A DNA stretch of 21,597 nucleotides from Caldilineales bacterium (GCA_021463315.1 JAJTXO010000011.1:1-21597); one strand, 5' to 3'. Counted from the first letter of the stretch, positions 1 through 7,914 are shown. The notes: a model not told the origin generated them from the sequence alone. Numbers and translations are program-made.

Positions 1-68
1 AGCGCGGGCGTTTCGCCCAAGCCCGCCAGCACTTCGCCTAACACATCGGGGGTTTCTTTACGCGCCAT
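1..68 (-). CDS. Start of a small unidentified protein next to parA (partial)
   Basis: An ATG at 66-68 on the minus strand opens a frame that runs off the left edge of the window. The visible N-terminus is MARKETPDVLGEVLAGLGE. It overlaps the last codons of the parA gene by 11 bp, which implies translational coupling and one transcript. Its position directly after a ParA ATPase suggests a partner or cargo-linking protein, but only about 22 residues are visible and no domain can be assigned. The start was chosen because it is the first ATG and overlaps the upstream stop in a typical operon manner. Confidence 0.5.
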   Translation of the reverse strand, partial: MARKETPDVLGEVLAGLGETPA

Positions 69-804
69 CGTTGGCGATCCTTTCTGTCAGCCGGTGATAG
101 TCCTCGGCGCCGGGGGAGTTGGGGGCATACTCGAAGATGTGTTGCCGATAGCCAGGCGCCTCGGAAAGCCGCACGTTGTAGCGGATCGGCTGGCAAAGCT
201 GGGTAGGGTAGTAGGCGCCCAACTGCGCCAGAATCTCTTCCGACTTCCTGACGCGGCGATCCAGAAATGTCGGCAGCACATAGCGCAGGGCCAGACCCTC
301 GCGGTAGCGCTGGATGCTGGCCAGGCTCTGGGCAAACTCCGACAGCCCTTGCAGCGTCATCACCTCCAGCGACACGGGGGCCAGCACCTCGTCGGCATAG
401 AAGAGCACGTTGATGGTCAGCACGTCCCAGCCGGGCGCGGTGTCGACGATCACGAAATCGTAGCGGCCATCCAGCGGCGCCAGCGCCTCGGCCAGGGTGC
501 GCTCCGCGCCGAAATCGCGGCGGGCGATCAGACGCTTCAGGCCGGCCAGGCTCTTGCTGCCCGCCAGCAGCGCCAGCCGTTCCCGGGCCGGCGTGATCAC
601 CTGCTCCAGGCTGGCCTCGCCGGCCACCAGCTCGTTCAGCCCGCTGGCTGGCTGCACGCCCAGCGATTTGCCGGCCTGGCCCTGGGTGTCGGCGTCGATC
701 AGCAGCACCTCGAAGCCAGCGCTGGCCAGCCCGGCCGCCAGGTTGACGGCGGTGGTGGTCTTGCCGACGCCTCCTTTGGTCAATGATACGGCGATTCGTC
801 TCAT
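58..804 (-). CDS. parA: ParA/Soj-family partitioning ATPase
   Basis: This is a 248-residue P-loop ATPase of the ParA/Soj/MinD superfamily, which binds DNA or membrane in an ATP-dependent way to position chromosomes, plasmids or protein cargo. Visible motifs are the deviant Walker A KGGVGKTT at residues 10-17, Walker A' LLIDAD near 34-39, and Walker B FVIVDTAP near 117-124. The C-terminal LSEAPGYRQHIFEYAP stretch and the following GAEDY match Soj-type ParAs. The start at 802-804 was chosen because the P-loop follows ten residues later; upstream extensions of the frame only translate the octamer repeat. There is no Shine-Dalgarno sequence before this ATG. No ParB is visible, but a small overlapping gene follows at once. 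Without parB or an origin it may be an orphan ParA that positions something other than the chromosome. Confidence 0.9.
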   Translation of the reverse strand: MRRIAVSLTKGGVGKTTTAVNLAAGLASAGFEVLLIDADTQGQAGKSLGVQPASGLNELVAGEASLEQVITPARERLALLAGSKSLAGLKRLIARRDFGAERTLAEALAPLDGRYDFVIVDTAPGWDVLTINVLFYADEVLAPVSLEVMTLQGLSEFAQSLASIQRYREGLALRYVLPTFLDRRVRKSEEILAQLGAYYPTQLCQPIRYNVRLSEAPGYRQHIFEYAPNSPGAEDYHRLTERIANDGA

Positions 805-829
805 GGTGTTGTTTTTGGGGGGAGGGGGA

Positions 830-957
830 GAGTGGTAGAGTGGTAGAGTGGTAGAGTGGTAGAGTGGTAGATTGGTAGAGTGGTAGATTGGTAGACAAGT
901 AGATAAGTAGACAAGTAGACAAGTAGACAAGTAGACAAGTAGAGTGGTGGCGTGGTG
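830..957. repeat. 16-unit octamer tandem array upstream of parA
   Basis: The stretch is an uninterrupted 8-bp periodic array. It has five GAGTGGTA units from 830, then GATTGGTA, GAGTGGTA, GATTGGTA, then six GAYAAGTA units (894-941), then GAGTGGTG and GCGTGGTG. It ends 26 bp before the parA start codon, so the transcribed parA leader probably contains it. Both strands stay open through it, which creates spurious ORFs rich in Leu, Tyr, Ser and Thr. It resembles the short tandemly repeated repetitive (STRR) sequences known from filamentous cyanobacteria. A related octamer recurs at 20532-20634. The rest of 805-1185 holds a candidate promoter and a small hairpin. Confidence 0.9.
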
Positions 958-1072
958 GTTTGTTTGGGCGGTAGTATACCATAGATTTGCTCTGCCATGC
1001 ACAATCGGTGCAGCGGATGGCTGGAGCGGCGGGCTTCTGTCAATGCTGAGGCGAGCCGTTGGGCGGGGCGGG

Positions 1073-1102
1073 TTGGCTGTGCCGGGCGTCATGGGTTATA
1101 AT
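1073..1102 (+). promoter_or_regulatory. Candidate sigma-70-type promoter of the mazG-like gene
   Basis: TTGGCT (1073-1078) and a perfect TATAAT (1097-1102) are separated by 18 bp, pointing towards the gene that starts at 1186. Transcription would begin near 1109, giving a leader of about 75 nt that contains the hairpin at 1116-1134. Confidence 0.5.
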
Positions 1103-1115
1103 CGGCCGGCGGAGT

Positions 1116-1134
1116 GTCCGGCTGGTAGCCGGAC
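1116..1134 (+). other. 8-bp hairpin in the leader of the mazG-like gene
   Basis: GTCCGGCT and AGCCGGAC are perfect inverted arms around a GGT loop. There is no T-run, so it does not look like a terminator. It may be a small dispersed palindrome or a structured 5' leader element. Confidence 0.5.
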
Positions 1135-1185
1135 CTACGCACCTTCGATCCAATTCGCTGGTTTGTTGGCCTTCTGGAGAATGAC

Positions 1186-2505
1186 GTGACCACTATCACT
1201 ATCGTTGGATTGGGGCCGGGCGATCCTGGCCTGTTGACCAAGGCGGCCTGGGAGTTGCTGCTGGCGGCCGATGAGCTCTACGTGCGCACTGATCAGCACC
1301 CCACCCTGGCCAGCCTGCCGGCCGGGCTGGCGCTGCACAGCTTCGACGCCATCTACCAGCGCGCCGACGACTTCGCCGCGGTCTATCAGCAGATCGCCGC
1401 GGAGGTGATTCGCCTGGGCAGCCGGCCACAGGGGGTGATCTACGCGGTGCCGGGCGATCCAGCCGTGGGCGAGGCCACCACCTGGCTGATCCGTGACCTG
1501 GCCGCGGCCCGCGGGCTGGCCGTGCAGGTGCTCAGCGGCGTCAGCTTCCTGGAGCCAGCCTGCCTGGCGCTGGGCCTCGATCCGCTGGAGCAGGAGGGCC
1601 TGCAGATCGTGGACGCCATGGTCGCGGCCGCCTGTCATACGCCCCCCTTCGACGTGTCGCGGCCAGCCCTGTTGGCCCAATGCTACAGCCGCGCCCTGGC
1701 CAGCGACGTCAAGCTGACCCTGCTGCACAGCTTCGCTGACCAGCACCCGGTGACGGTGCTCAGCGCGGCCGGGACGGCCGGGCAGCGCCTGCGCATCGTG
1801 CCCCTGTTCGAGCTGGACCGCAGCGCCGATTTCGATCACCTGACCACGCTCTATCTGCCGCCGGCCGGGCCGTATGGCGCGTTCAGCCGGCTGCAGGAGA
1901 TCGTGGCCCAGCTGCGCGCGCCCGATGGCTGCCCCTGGGACCGCGAGCAGACCTTGCAGACGCTGCGCCAGGATACGCTGGAGGAGCTGTTCGAGCTGCT
2001 GGAGGCGCTGGATCTGGACGACGACGCCAAGATCAGCGAGGAGCTGGGGGACGCGGCGCTGTCGGTGGCCATGCTGGCGCAGATCGCGGCCGAGGAGGAG
2101 CGCTTTCGCTGGCCGCAGGTGATGGCGCAGGTGTGCGAGAAGCTGATCCGCCGCCACCCGCACGTCTTCGGCGACCAGGTGGTGAGCAGCGTCGAGGAGG
2201 TGCTGGCCAACTGGGATGCGATCAAGGCAGCAGAAAAGGGTGCGCAGGGCGCGGAGGGCGAGCGAGCGAGCGGCCTGCTGGACAGCGTGCCGCGGGCGTT
2301 GCCGGCGTTGGCGCTGGCCAACAAGTATCAGAGCCGGCTGAGCCGGGCCGGGATCGCGCCCGACCTGAGCGAGGCCGATGGGTTTGGGCGGGCGCTGTGG
2401 GAGCTGGTGGCGCAGGCGCGCGCGGCCGGCGTAGACGCCGAGATCGCGCTGCGCGAGACCTGCCAGCGCGTGGCCGCCTCCCCATGGGCGCACAACACCC
2501 CATAG
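1186..2505 (+). CDS. mazG: YabN-like fusion: tetrapyrrole-methylase-type domain plus MazG NTP pyrophosphohydrolase
   Basis: The protein has 439 residues. Residues 1-~215 form a tetrapyrrole (corrin/porphyrin) methylase-type fold: N-terminal IVGLGPGDPGLLT and a second glycine loop YAVPGDPAVGEAT. Residues ~230-335 form a MazG all-alpha NTP pyrophosphohydrolase domain with APDGCPWDREQT, the metal-binding EELFE (266-270) and EELGD (285-289). MazG enzymes hydrolyse NTPs, including aberrant or alarmone-linked ones, to NMP and PPi. In Bacillus YabN the same two domains are fused. After the domain there is a charged low-complexity linker (residues ~348-365) and a degenerate second helical half. The GTG start has GGAGA at 1176-1180, 5 nt upstream. 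It is single-gene, with its own probable promoter. Confidence 0.92.
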   Translation: MTTITIVGLGPGDPGLLTKAAWELLLAADELYVRTDQHPTLASLPAGLALHSFDAIYQRADDFAAVYQQIAAEVIRLGSRPQGVIYAVPGDPAVGEATTWLIRDLAAARGLAVQVLSGVSFLEPACLALGLDPLEQEGLQIVDAMVAAACHTPPFDVSRPALLAQCYSRALASDVKLTLLHSFADQHPVTVLSAAGTAGQRLRIVPLFELDRSADFDHLTTLYLPPAGPYGAFSRLQEIVAQLRAPDGCPWDREQTLQTLRQDTLEELFELLEALDLDDDAKISEELGDAALSVAMLAQIAAEEERFRWPQVMAQVCEKLIRRHPHVFGDQVVSSVEEVLANWDAIKAAEKGAQGAEGERASGLLDSVPRALPALALANKYQSRLSRAGIAPDLSEADGFGRALWELVAQARAAGVDAEIALRETCQRVAASPWAHNTP

Positions 2506-2564
2506 CCACCCCCTGCATCGGCGGGTTCCAGCCACACTTTGAAATCGTAGGCGTAGCTGTCCAG
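2495..2564 (-). pseudogene. Relic of a HicB-like antitoxin N-terminus
   Basis: Reading the minus strand from 2564 gives LDSYAYDFKVWLEPADAG followed by GGYGV, directly after an in-frame TGA. The pattern YDFKVWLEPA(D/E)-GGY is familiar as the N-terminal strand of one HicB subfamily. The similarity stops where the antisense of the mazG 3' end begins. There is no start codon and only about 23 residues remain, so this would be a gene fragment. The assignment rests on recall of the family motif and needs a search. Confidence 0.4.
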
Positions 2565-2910
2565 TCACCGGCGCCGGGCCCTTGAGTCGACGCCAAGCGC
2601 CCAGCGCCAAGGCAGTTACAGATCAGGTTTGGCCACTAACCTTCTGTATCACGCACAGAGCGATTCAGCAGCGCTTGAATCTCCTCGATCAGGAAGGGCA
2701 AGTTTGGCCTGGTGAAGCTCAGGCCCGGAGCCGAGATGCGGTTGTGATCGAGACAATGCATCCCGGTTTTGGCAACCGGAGCATACAACAGGTTCTGGCA
2801 ATCCGCAACCAAGGTCAGCTAGTGAGCAGCCAACTCGTCATGACGGCAGAAGTCGCGCCGGCAGCACGGCGCCGGCATGGTTGGGTCCAAAACGCCCATG
2901 CCACAACTTT
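2565..2910. other. Intergenic stretch with one short degenerate minus-strand frame
   Basis: No convincing gene is present. On the minus strand a frame from 2818 to a TAG at 2636-2638 encodes 60 codons, including FLIEEIQALLNRS near its end. An in-frame TAG (2819-2821) cuts it off from an earlier ATG, after which the frame reads CCRRDFCRHDELAAH. This looks like a decayed small gene, perhaps linked to the neighbouring HicB relic, but no family is recognised. The region also contains CGCCAAGCGCCCAGCGCCAAG-like low-complexity sequence near 2590-2612. Confidence 0.3.
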
Positions 2911-2953
2911 TCGAAAAGAGAAGCCGCCGGCGCTTGCACAGCGCCGGCGGCTT
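2911..2953 (-). terminator. Strong intrinsic terminator of the NHL/PKD gene
   Basis: AAGCCGCCGGCGCT (2921-2934) and AGCGCCGGCGGCTT (2940-2953) are perfect 14-bp arms around a 5-nt loop. On the minus strand the stem is followed by CTCTTTTC, a short U-tract. It lies 22 bp after the stop codon of the large minus-strand gene. Confidence 0.85.
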
Positions 2954-2974
2954 GTGCTTCATGAAGGGCCTTGG

Positions 2975-5900
2975 CTACCTGGCCGGCGTGATGCGCACGT
3001 CGTCCACGTAGCGCGTGGCCGAGCTGTTGGGATCAGCGCCCCAGACCGTGATCGCCACCTGCATTTGGTCGTTGGTCAGCAGCGCCGCGGCGTCGCTGGG
3101 GGTGTGGCTGCCGATCAGCGCGTTGTCCAGGTAGAACTTGACGTTGGCCGTGTTCGGGTCGAAGCTGATCCGCACCGTGCGCCACGAGTCGTAGGGGACG
3201 GCCACGCCTGGCGTCACGTACTCGGCGGGATAGCTGTTGCCGACGCGCAGGAATATTCTACAGCCGAACGATGCCTGGGAGAGATTGGCTGCGCCTGCCA
3301 GCGTGCAACTTGCAAACCAGGCATGGCCGTTGACCTCCTCTGTCCACGTGGTGAGCTGAATAGGCGACCAGCCGCCGCTGCGGTCGCTGCTCACCTTCAG
3401 CCGCGCCTCGACTTGCTGCACCTGCTGCCAGCGGCGGAACTGCGGGCGCTGCATGTCCAGGTCCTCAGATGACGGATTGGCTGAAGGCGTGTTGGTCACC
3501 ACCAAAGCGCCAGATTGTTGTCGAAACAGTACGGACGTATCTGTGCTTGATCGCGACCAGAGCAGCGGATTGAAGGCACCGTCGTAAGCTGAATTGTCGA
3601 AGCGGTCGTAGATCGTCGGGTCGTAGCCCAGGAACGACAGCGGTAGATAGGTTCGATACCAGGCATCGACGTAGGCTGGCCGGGTCAGCGTATGGCTGTC
3701 TACGCCGTCGCTCACCGTCAACTGCACGGTGTACGCACCGGCTGACGTGTAGGAGTGTGTCGGGTTGGTGTCTGTGCTGGTCTGGCCGTCGCCAAAATCC
3801 CAGAAGTGGCTGGTGACGTCGCCGCCGGAGGTGTTGGTGAAGCTGACCGCCAGCGGCGGCCGGCCGGTGAGCGGTGTGGCCGTGAAGTCAGCGGTGACGG
3901 TCTTCTTCCAAACCTGGCCGCCCTGGGCGCCGTTGTTGGTGCCGGCGACCAGGTGATTGTCGAAGACAGCCAGGTCGGCCCACCAGGTGTTGCCGTCGTC
4001 GAAGCCAGCCATAGCGACCTCGGTCCAGTCGACGCCATCCTGCGTGCGCCGGATCTCGACGCCCGTGGTCCGGTTGCGAAACGCGCCGTAGAGCTGACTG
4101 CCGAAGACCAGCAGGGCCGTAGTCTGGCGCGTCTCGGGATTGCCAAAGCCGTTGTCCACGACGCGCGCCCAGTCGCTGCCATCGCAGGTCTGGCAGCGCC
4201 AGATCTGCACGCCGCCCCCGCTGAAGTGTTCGGTGGCGGCGTACAGGTAGCCGCCGAAAGTGGCCAGCTTGCTAATGCGATAGTTGCGAGTGTCGCCGAA
4301 GCCGCTGGCGTTGACCTGTTGCCACGTGGTTCCATCGGCCGAACGAAAGAGCTCAGCGCCATCGACCGAGTTGAGAGTTCCTACGTAGAGGGCGTTGCCA
4401 TGCACCGCGGCGCTATGCGCCCCCTGGTTGTCGGTGTCGCCGTCAAAACCGGCCGTGGCCACGCGTGTCCACGCACCGCTGTTGCCCGTGGCGCTGCGCC
4501 AGACCTGGGCGCCGGCGGTTGTGTTGGCGGCCACGTCCCAGTTGTAGACGCCGGCATAGAGCTGGCCGTTGAAAACAGCCAGCGGAATGACGACGTAGTT
4601 GGTCGGATCGCCGAAGCCGGCTGACGCCACCTGGCTCCAGGCGCTGCCGTTGCCGCTGCGCCACACCTGGCCGCCGGTGGAGTGGCTGCTGTTGCAGTTG
4701 GGATCGTCGCAGACCCAGTTCTCGGTGCCGGCGTAGAGCTGGCCGTTGAATTCGATCAGCTTCGTAATGTCCATGTTGGAGGGATCGCCAAAGCCGTTGG
4801 TCATCACGGCCGTCCAGACGCCGGCCGGGCTCATACGCCAGAGCTGAGGGTCGTCGCTGCGGCCGTTGTAGACGCCGGCATAGAGCTGGCCGCCAAAGGC
4901 CTGCAGAGGATTGGCCATGTAATTGTCGCGATCGCCAAAGCCGTTGACGTTGGTCTGCACCCAGCCCGGCACGCCGGGGCTGAATTTCTGGACCCGGTGG
5001 TTATACGTGTCGGCGACGAACACGTCGCCATTGGCGGCCACGGCCACGCCGGAGGGGCCCTTGAACTGCCCGCTGCGCACGCCCCAACTGCCGCCGATGG
5101 TCGCCAGGTAGGCGCCGCTGGCATCGAAGACCTGGATGCGGTACTTCCAGCTATCGGAAATATACAGCCGGTCGGCGCTGTCCACGGCCAGCCCGTCAGG
5201 CCCGCCCAGGTGGCCGAAATCGCTGCCATTTGCGCCGGTGACGCCGATGGTGCGCACGTAGGCCCGGTTGGCGTCGAAGACCTGGACGCGATGGTTGTTC
5301 TTGTCGGCGACGTAGATGAAGCCGCGGCTGTCGACCGCCACGTCCTCCGGCCCGTCGAAGTGGGCGTTGTCCGCGCCCGGCTGGTCGACCGCCCCCAGCG
5401 TGGCCAGGTGGCGCCAGTGGCGGTTGAAGATGTCGACCACGTGGGCGCACGTATCGGCCACGTAGATGTCGCCGTTGGGCGCCACGCCTACGCCGCCGGG
5501 ACAGTTGAAGCCGCGACCGCCGGACACTGGCTGCGCCATGGCGCCGTAGTACGAGCCGTCGGCGTTGAAGATCTGCACCCGGCCGTTCCAGCGGTCGGCG
5601 ACGAGCACACGGCCGGCCGCGTCCACGGCGACGGCGGCCGGGTTGTTCAAGCGGTCGTTGGCGTCGTTCCAGTCGCCCTTGACGCCGGCTGCGCCCACCG
5701 TCCACTCGAGCTGGCCGGCGGCGTCCAGCTTGAGCAGCCGGTGGCCATGGTCTTCGGTGATGTAGAAGCCGCCATCGCCGGCTGCGGCCACGCCGCTGGG
5801 CGTATTGTAGTGGGAGCCATCGGTCAGGTAGGGCACGCCGGTCGTGCCGTAGGTGCGCACGTAGACGCGGCTGCTGTTGAACTGCTGGACGCGCGTGTTG

Positions 5901-7012
5901 ACGAAGTCGGCCACGTAGATGTTGCCGGCGGCGTCCACCGCGACGTCGGAGGGGTCGTGGAACTGGTTGTTGCCCGCGCCCTGCGTGCCGCCAATGGTGG
6001 CCACGTAGCCGCGCGTCGCCCGGTCGAAGACCTGCACCCGGTGGTTCCAGGTGTCGGCCACGTAGATGAAACTGGCGTTCACGGCCACGCCGGAGGGGGA
6101 TCCGAGATGGCCGTTATCGCTGCCAGATTGATCGGTCACGCCGATGGTGGCTACGTAGGCGGGCGTGCTGGGGTTGGCGATGTCGAAGAGCTGCACGCGG
6201 TGGTTGCCGCTGTCGGCCACGTAGAGCGTGTTGCCGTAGATGGCGATGTGCCGCGGGCCGTGGAAGCGGTTGTTGCCCGTGCCGATGACACCCGTCGCGC
6301 CGATGGTGGTCCGGTACGCTCCGCTGCTGTCGAAGACCTGGATGCGGTGGTTGCCGGGATTGCTGCTGCCCCACCACGACGTGCCATCGCTGACGTAGAT
6401 GTTGCCGGCGCTGTCGAAAGCGAGGCTGACGGCATACTGAAACTGTTGATTGCCCGTGCCCCATCCCGTGCCGAGCGTGCTGACGTAAGCGCCGTTGCTG
6501 TCGAACTTGAGCGCCTGGTTGCCGTTCGCCAGCCAGGTGTTGCCCCCGCTGTCCACGGCCACATCGAACAGCTCGCCGATGTAGTAATCATCGAAATCAG
6601 AGTTTCCGACCTGACCAATCGAGGACACGAACGCGCCGTCGTTGGTGAACTTGAGCGCGCGCAGGCCAAAGTGCTCGCCGATCCATACGGCGTTGCCGGC
6701 GGCGCCAACACCCCACGGGTAGTTGATGTGGCTGGTGTCGGCGAAGTACGGCGCCCCGGTCGTGCCGAAGGTCTGCGCATAGCGGAAGCTCAGCCCGGGC
6801 GGGCCGATGGGGACGGAGGGCGCTGCCGGCGAGGCATCGGCGACGGGACGGGGTGAGCGTGGGGCGAATTCGTCCCACCCCTGGTCAAGCCATGGCATGG
6901 ACGCTGGCGGGGTGGGGGCGTCGCCGGACGGCGGCTGCGGCGCCTGGGCCGCGGCCGGCCCGGCCATCAGCAGGGCGACGAGCAGGGTCAAGGTGAGGAG
7001 ACGGAGTTTCAT
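2975..7012 (-). CDS. Secreted NHL-repeat / PKD / ConA-like multidomain protein
   Basis: The 1345-residue protein starts with a Sec signal peptide (LRLLTLTLLVALLMAG, cleavage near AAAQA, residues ~20-23). Residues ~72-680 hold 12 NHL-type units with the pattern GPxGVAVD...IYVADxxNHRVQVFD...VATIG. Residues ~680-1035 hold seven units with W(x)5-6(S/N/A)GFG(D/N)...F(N/G)GQLYAG, another probable beta-propeller. Residues ~1040-1110 form a PKD domain (TPLTGRPPLAVSFTN, WDFGDG, HSYTSAGAYTVQLTV). A YLPLSF strip at ~1121 precedes a jelly-roll (ConA/LamG-like) domain at ~1132-1345. NHL propellers bind proteins or ligands, PKD domains act as surface spacers, and LamG-like folds often bind glycans. I see no catalytic motif and no cell-wall anchor. 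The start at 7010-7012 has AAAGGA 6 nt upstream; upstream in-frame codons lack signal-peptide character. It is single-gene, divergent from the ORF at 7109. The function is probably extracellular binding or adhesion (inference). Confidence 0.88.
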   Translation of the reverse strand: MKLRLLTLTLLVALLMAGPAAAQAPQPPSGDAPTPPASMPWLDQGWDEFAPRSPRPVADASPAAPSVPIGPPGLSFRYAQTFGTTGAPYFADTSHINYPWGVGAAGNAVWIGEHFGLRALKFTNDGAFVSSIGQVGNSDFDDYYIGELFDVAVDSGGNTWLANGNQALKFDSNGAYVSTLGTGWGTGNQQFQYAVSLAFDSAGNIYVSDGTSWWGSSNPGNHRIQVFDSSGAYRTTIGATGVIGTGNNRFHGPRHIAIYGNTLYVADSGNHRVQLFDIANPSTPAYVATIGVTDQSGSDNGHLGSPSGVAVNASFIYVADTWNHRVQVFDRATRGYVATIGGTQGAGNNQFHDPSDVAVDAAGNIYVADFVNTRVQQFNSSRVYVRTYGTTGVPYLTDGSHYNTPSGVAAAGDGGFYITEDHGHRLLKLDAAGQLEWTVGAAGVKGDWNDANDRLNNPAAVAVDAAGRVLVADRWNGRVQIFNADGSYYGAMAQPVSGGRGFNCPGGVGVAPNGDIYVADTCAHVVDIFNRHWRHLATLGAVDQPGADNAHFDGPEDVAVDSRGFIYVADKNNHRVQVFDANRAYVRTIGVTGANGSDFGHLGGPDGLAVDSADRLYISDSWKYRIQVFDASGAYLATIGGSWGVRSGQFKGPSGVAVAANGDVFVADTYNHRVQKFSPGVPGWVQTNVNGFGDRDNYMANPLQAFGGQLYAGVYNGRSDDPQLWRMSPAGVWTAVMTNGFGDPSNMDITKLIEFNGQLYAGTENWVCDDPNCNSSHSTGGQVWRSGNGSAWSQVASAGFGDPTNYVVIPLAVFNGQLYAGVYNWDVAANTTAGAQVWRSATGNSGAWTRVATAGFDGDTDNQGAHSAAVHGNALYVGTLNSVDGAELFRSADGTTWQQVNASGFGDTRNYRISKLATFGGYLYAATEHFSGGGVQIWRCQTCDGSDWARVVDNGFGNPETRQTTALLVFGSQLYGAFRNRTTGVEIRRTQDGVDWTEVAMAGFDDGNTWWADLAVFDNHLVAGTNNGAQGGQVWKKTVTADFTATPLTGRPPLAVSFTNTSGGDVTSHFWDFGDGQTSTDTNPTHSYTSAGAYTVQLTVSDGVDSHTLTRPAYVDAWYRTYLPLSFLGYDPTIYDRFDNSAYDGAFNPLLWSRSSTDTSVLFRQQSGALVVTNTPSANPSSEDLDMQRPQFRRWQQVQQVEARLKVSSDRSGGWSPIQLTTWTEEVNGHAWFASCTLAGAANLSQASFGCRIFLRVGNSYPAEYVTPGVAVPYDSWRTVRISFDPNTANVKFYLDNALIGSHTPSDAAALLTNDQMQVAITVWGADPNSSATRYVDDVRITPAR

Positions 7013-7043
7013 GGTGTGTCCTTTCGTTCGCGAAGCGGGTTGA

Positions 7044-7071
7044 TTGTATCTTGGCGTACCTGCGCTAGAAT
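7044..7071 (+). promoter_or_regulatory. Weak candidate promoter for the small ORFs at 7109
   Basis: TTGTAT (7044-7049) and TAGAAT (7066-7071) are separated by 16 bp in the 96-bp gap between divergent genes. The -35 match is poor, so this is tentative. Confidence 0.3.
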
Positions 7072-7108
7072 GGAGCGCAACTAAACGGTCGATTGGCGAG
7101 GTGAAACA

Positions 7109-7417
7109 ATGACTGTTGCTACAATTCCGAGTATTGCAGCCTCCTTCAATCTGAGTGAGAGCGAGCTGTGCCAGCAAGCCTTGGTGAGCTTTCTGCGCGA
7201 GAAGAAGCGTCAGGTGCTCCAGGCGCGCCTTGAAATCCTGGCGCGCTACCGGGCAGACTCGTTGGCGGCTCTGCAGACCAAGATCGCCGAAGGCGCTGTC
7301 GCGGAACATCCGGCGTGGGAGGATCTGATCGTCGCCGAGAATCTGACTGCCAGTCTGGAGGAGTTGGATGACCATCTCGCAGACCTACGTACAGCTCAAA
7401 GCGATCGCCCTCGCTGA
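7109..7417 (+). CDS. Small helical protein, possible antitoxin-like
   Basis: This ORF encodes 102 residues. The ATG is preceded by GAGGTGA (7098-7104) at good spacing, which supports real translation. The N-terminal part (NLSESELCQQALVSFLREKKRQVLQARLEILARY) reads as a helix-rich segment like ribbon-helix-helix or small antitoxin N-termini, followed by acidic helices (WEDLIVAEN, SLEELDDHLADL). A second short ORF overlaps its end by 50 bp, an arrangement common in toxin-antitoxin pairs, but no toxin family can be recognised. The family is not identified and the antitoxin suggestion is inference from size, composition and context. Confidence 0.6.
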   Translation: MTVATIPSIAASFNLSESELCQQALVSFLREKKRQVLQARLEILARYRADSLAALQTKIAEGAVAEHPAWEDLIVAENLTASLEELDDHLADLRTAQSDRPR

Positions 7418-7535
7418 ATTCAGGGACATCCACGCGAGCGAGGACAACGTGGGGGAAAGCCATCTCAGCGACGATCCAGAGCAGGCGCTGCGCGAGTTCC
7501 CCTTCTTCGTGCGGACAAAGCTTCTGATTATCTAG
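7368..7535 (+). CDS. Short overlapping ORF, possibly a truncated partner gene
   Basis: An ATG at 7368-7370, inside the previous gene and in another frame, opens 55 codons (MTISQTYVQLKAIALAEFRD ... REFPFFVRTKLLII) ending in TAG at 7533-7535. There is a GGAG at 7358-7361 (GGAGGAG region), 6 nt before the ATG. The product is very short and ends abruptly, so it may be the stump of a downstream toxin-like gene that lost its 3' part. No family is recognised. From 7536 to 7620 nothing further is visible. Confidence 0.35.
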   Translation: MTISQTYVQLKAIALAEFRDIHASEDNVGESHLSDDPEQALREFPFFVRTKLLII

Positions 7536-7620
7536 CCGTTCCCAATGGTCTCCTGACCGCTAGGAACGAATGGACATTGGCATATTTCGCCCTCCAGATT
7601 GTCGATGTCAGGATTCTCAG

Positions 7621-7914
7621 TTAGTTGTTAACATAACCTTGACCTGAGCAACGCGGACACGTATAGCGGCCACGTCCGCCGCATTGAGAACATGATCCGG
7701 TCATGCTCGACCAGGACTTCCCTGTGCCCTTGCACACGTAACAGTAGAGCGTACCCTGTGGGGGCGCAGGGCGATGCTGGAGACGAGCCATTTCTTGCTC
7801 ATCACCACAATCCGGGCAGGGGCGGCGAGCACGAGAACCCAGTATGGCAGAACCGCAGTACATGCAGAAAGTACTTTGATCCGGAATGAGTTTTCCGCAA
7901 CTTGAACAAAGCAT
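7621..7914 (-). CDS. Small double zinc-ribbon protein with a DnaJ-like CxxCxGxG segment
   Basis: The 97-residue protein opens with a zinc ribbon, CSSCGKLIP...FCMYCGSAI (Cys pairs at residues ~3/6 and ~17/20). It continues with CPDCGDEQ, then CYVCKGTGKSW, CSQCGGRGRYTCPRCSGQG, resembling the CxxCxGxG zinc-finger repeats of DnaJ. These motifs bind Zn2+ and unfolded proteins in DnaJ; the role here is unknown. GGAG lies 7-8 nt before the ATG at 7912-7914. It is the last gene of a three-gene minus-strand cluster, 66 bp after the next zinc-ribbon protein. There is no signal peptide, so it is probably cytoplasmic. Confidence 0.75.
   Translation of the reverse strand: MLCSSCGKLIPDQSTFCMYCGSAILGSRARRPCPDCGDEQEMARLQHRPAPPQGTLYCYVCKGTGKSWSSMTGSCSQCGGRGRYTCPRCSGQGYVNN

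Noticed and set aside
1..804. Plasmid or chromosome origin next to parA
   Set aside because: No ParB gene, parS-like site, DnaA-box cluster or replication gene is visible in the window.
1135..2610. 491-codon minus-strand frame antisense to the MazG fusion
   Set aside because: Rich in Arg, Gln and Leu with no motif, as expected for the complement of a high-GC gene; the plus strand has clear methylase and MazG motifs.
2582..3472. Long open frame on the plus strand overlapping the end of the NHL/PKD gene
   Set aside because: It is antisense to clear ConA-like domain coding sequence and runs through a perfect terminator; no domain is visible.
4682..6856. 724-codon open frame on the plus strand, antisense to the NHL repeats
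   Set aside because: Its Val/Ala/Gly/His periodicity is the mirror of the NHL repeats on the minus strand. High GC and repeated codons keep the antisense frame open.
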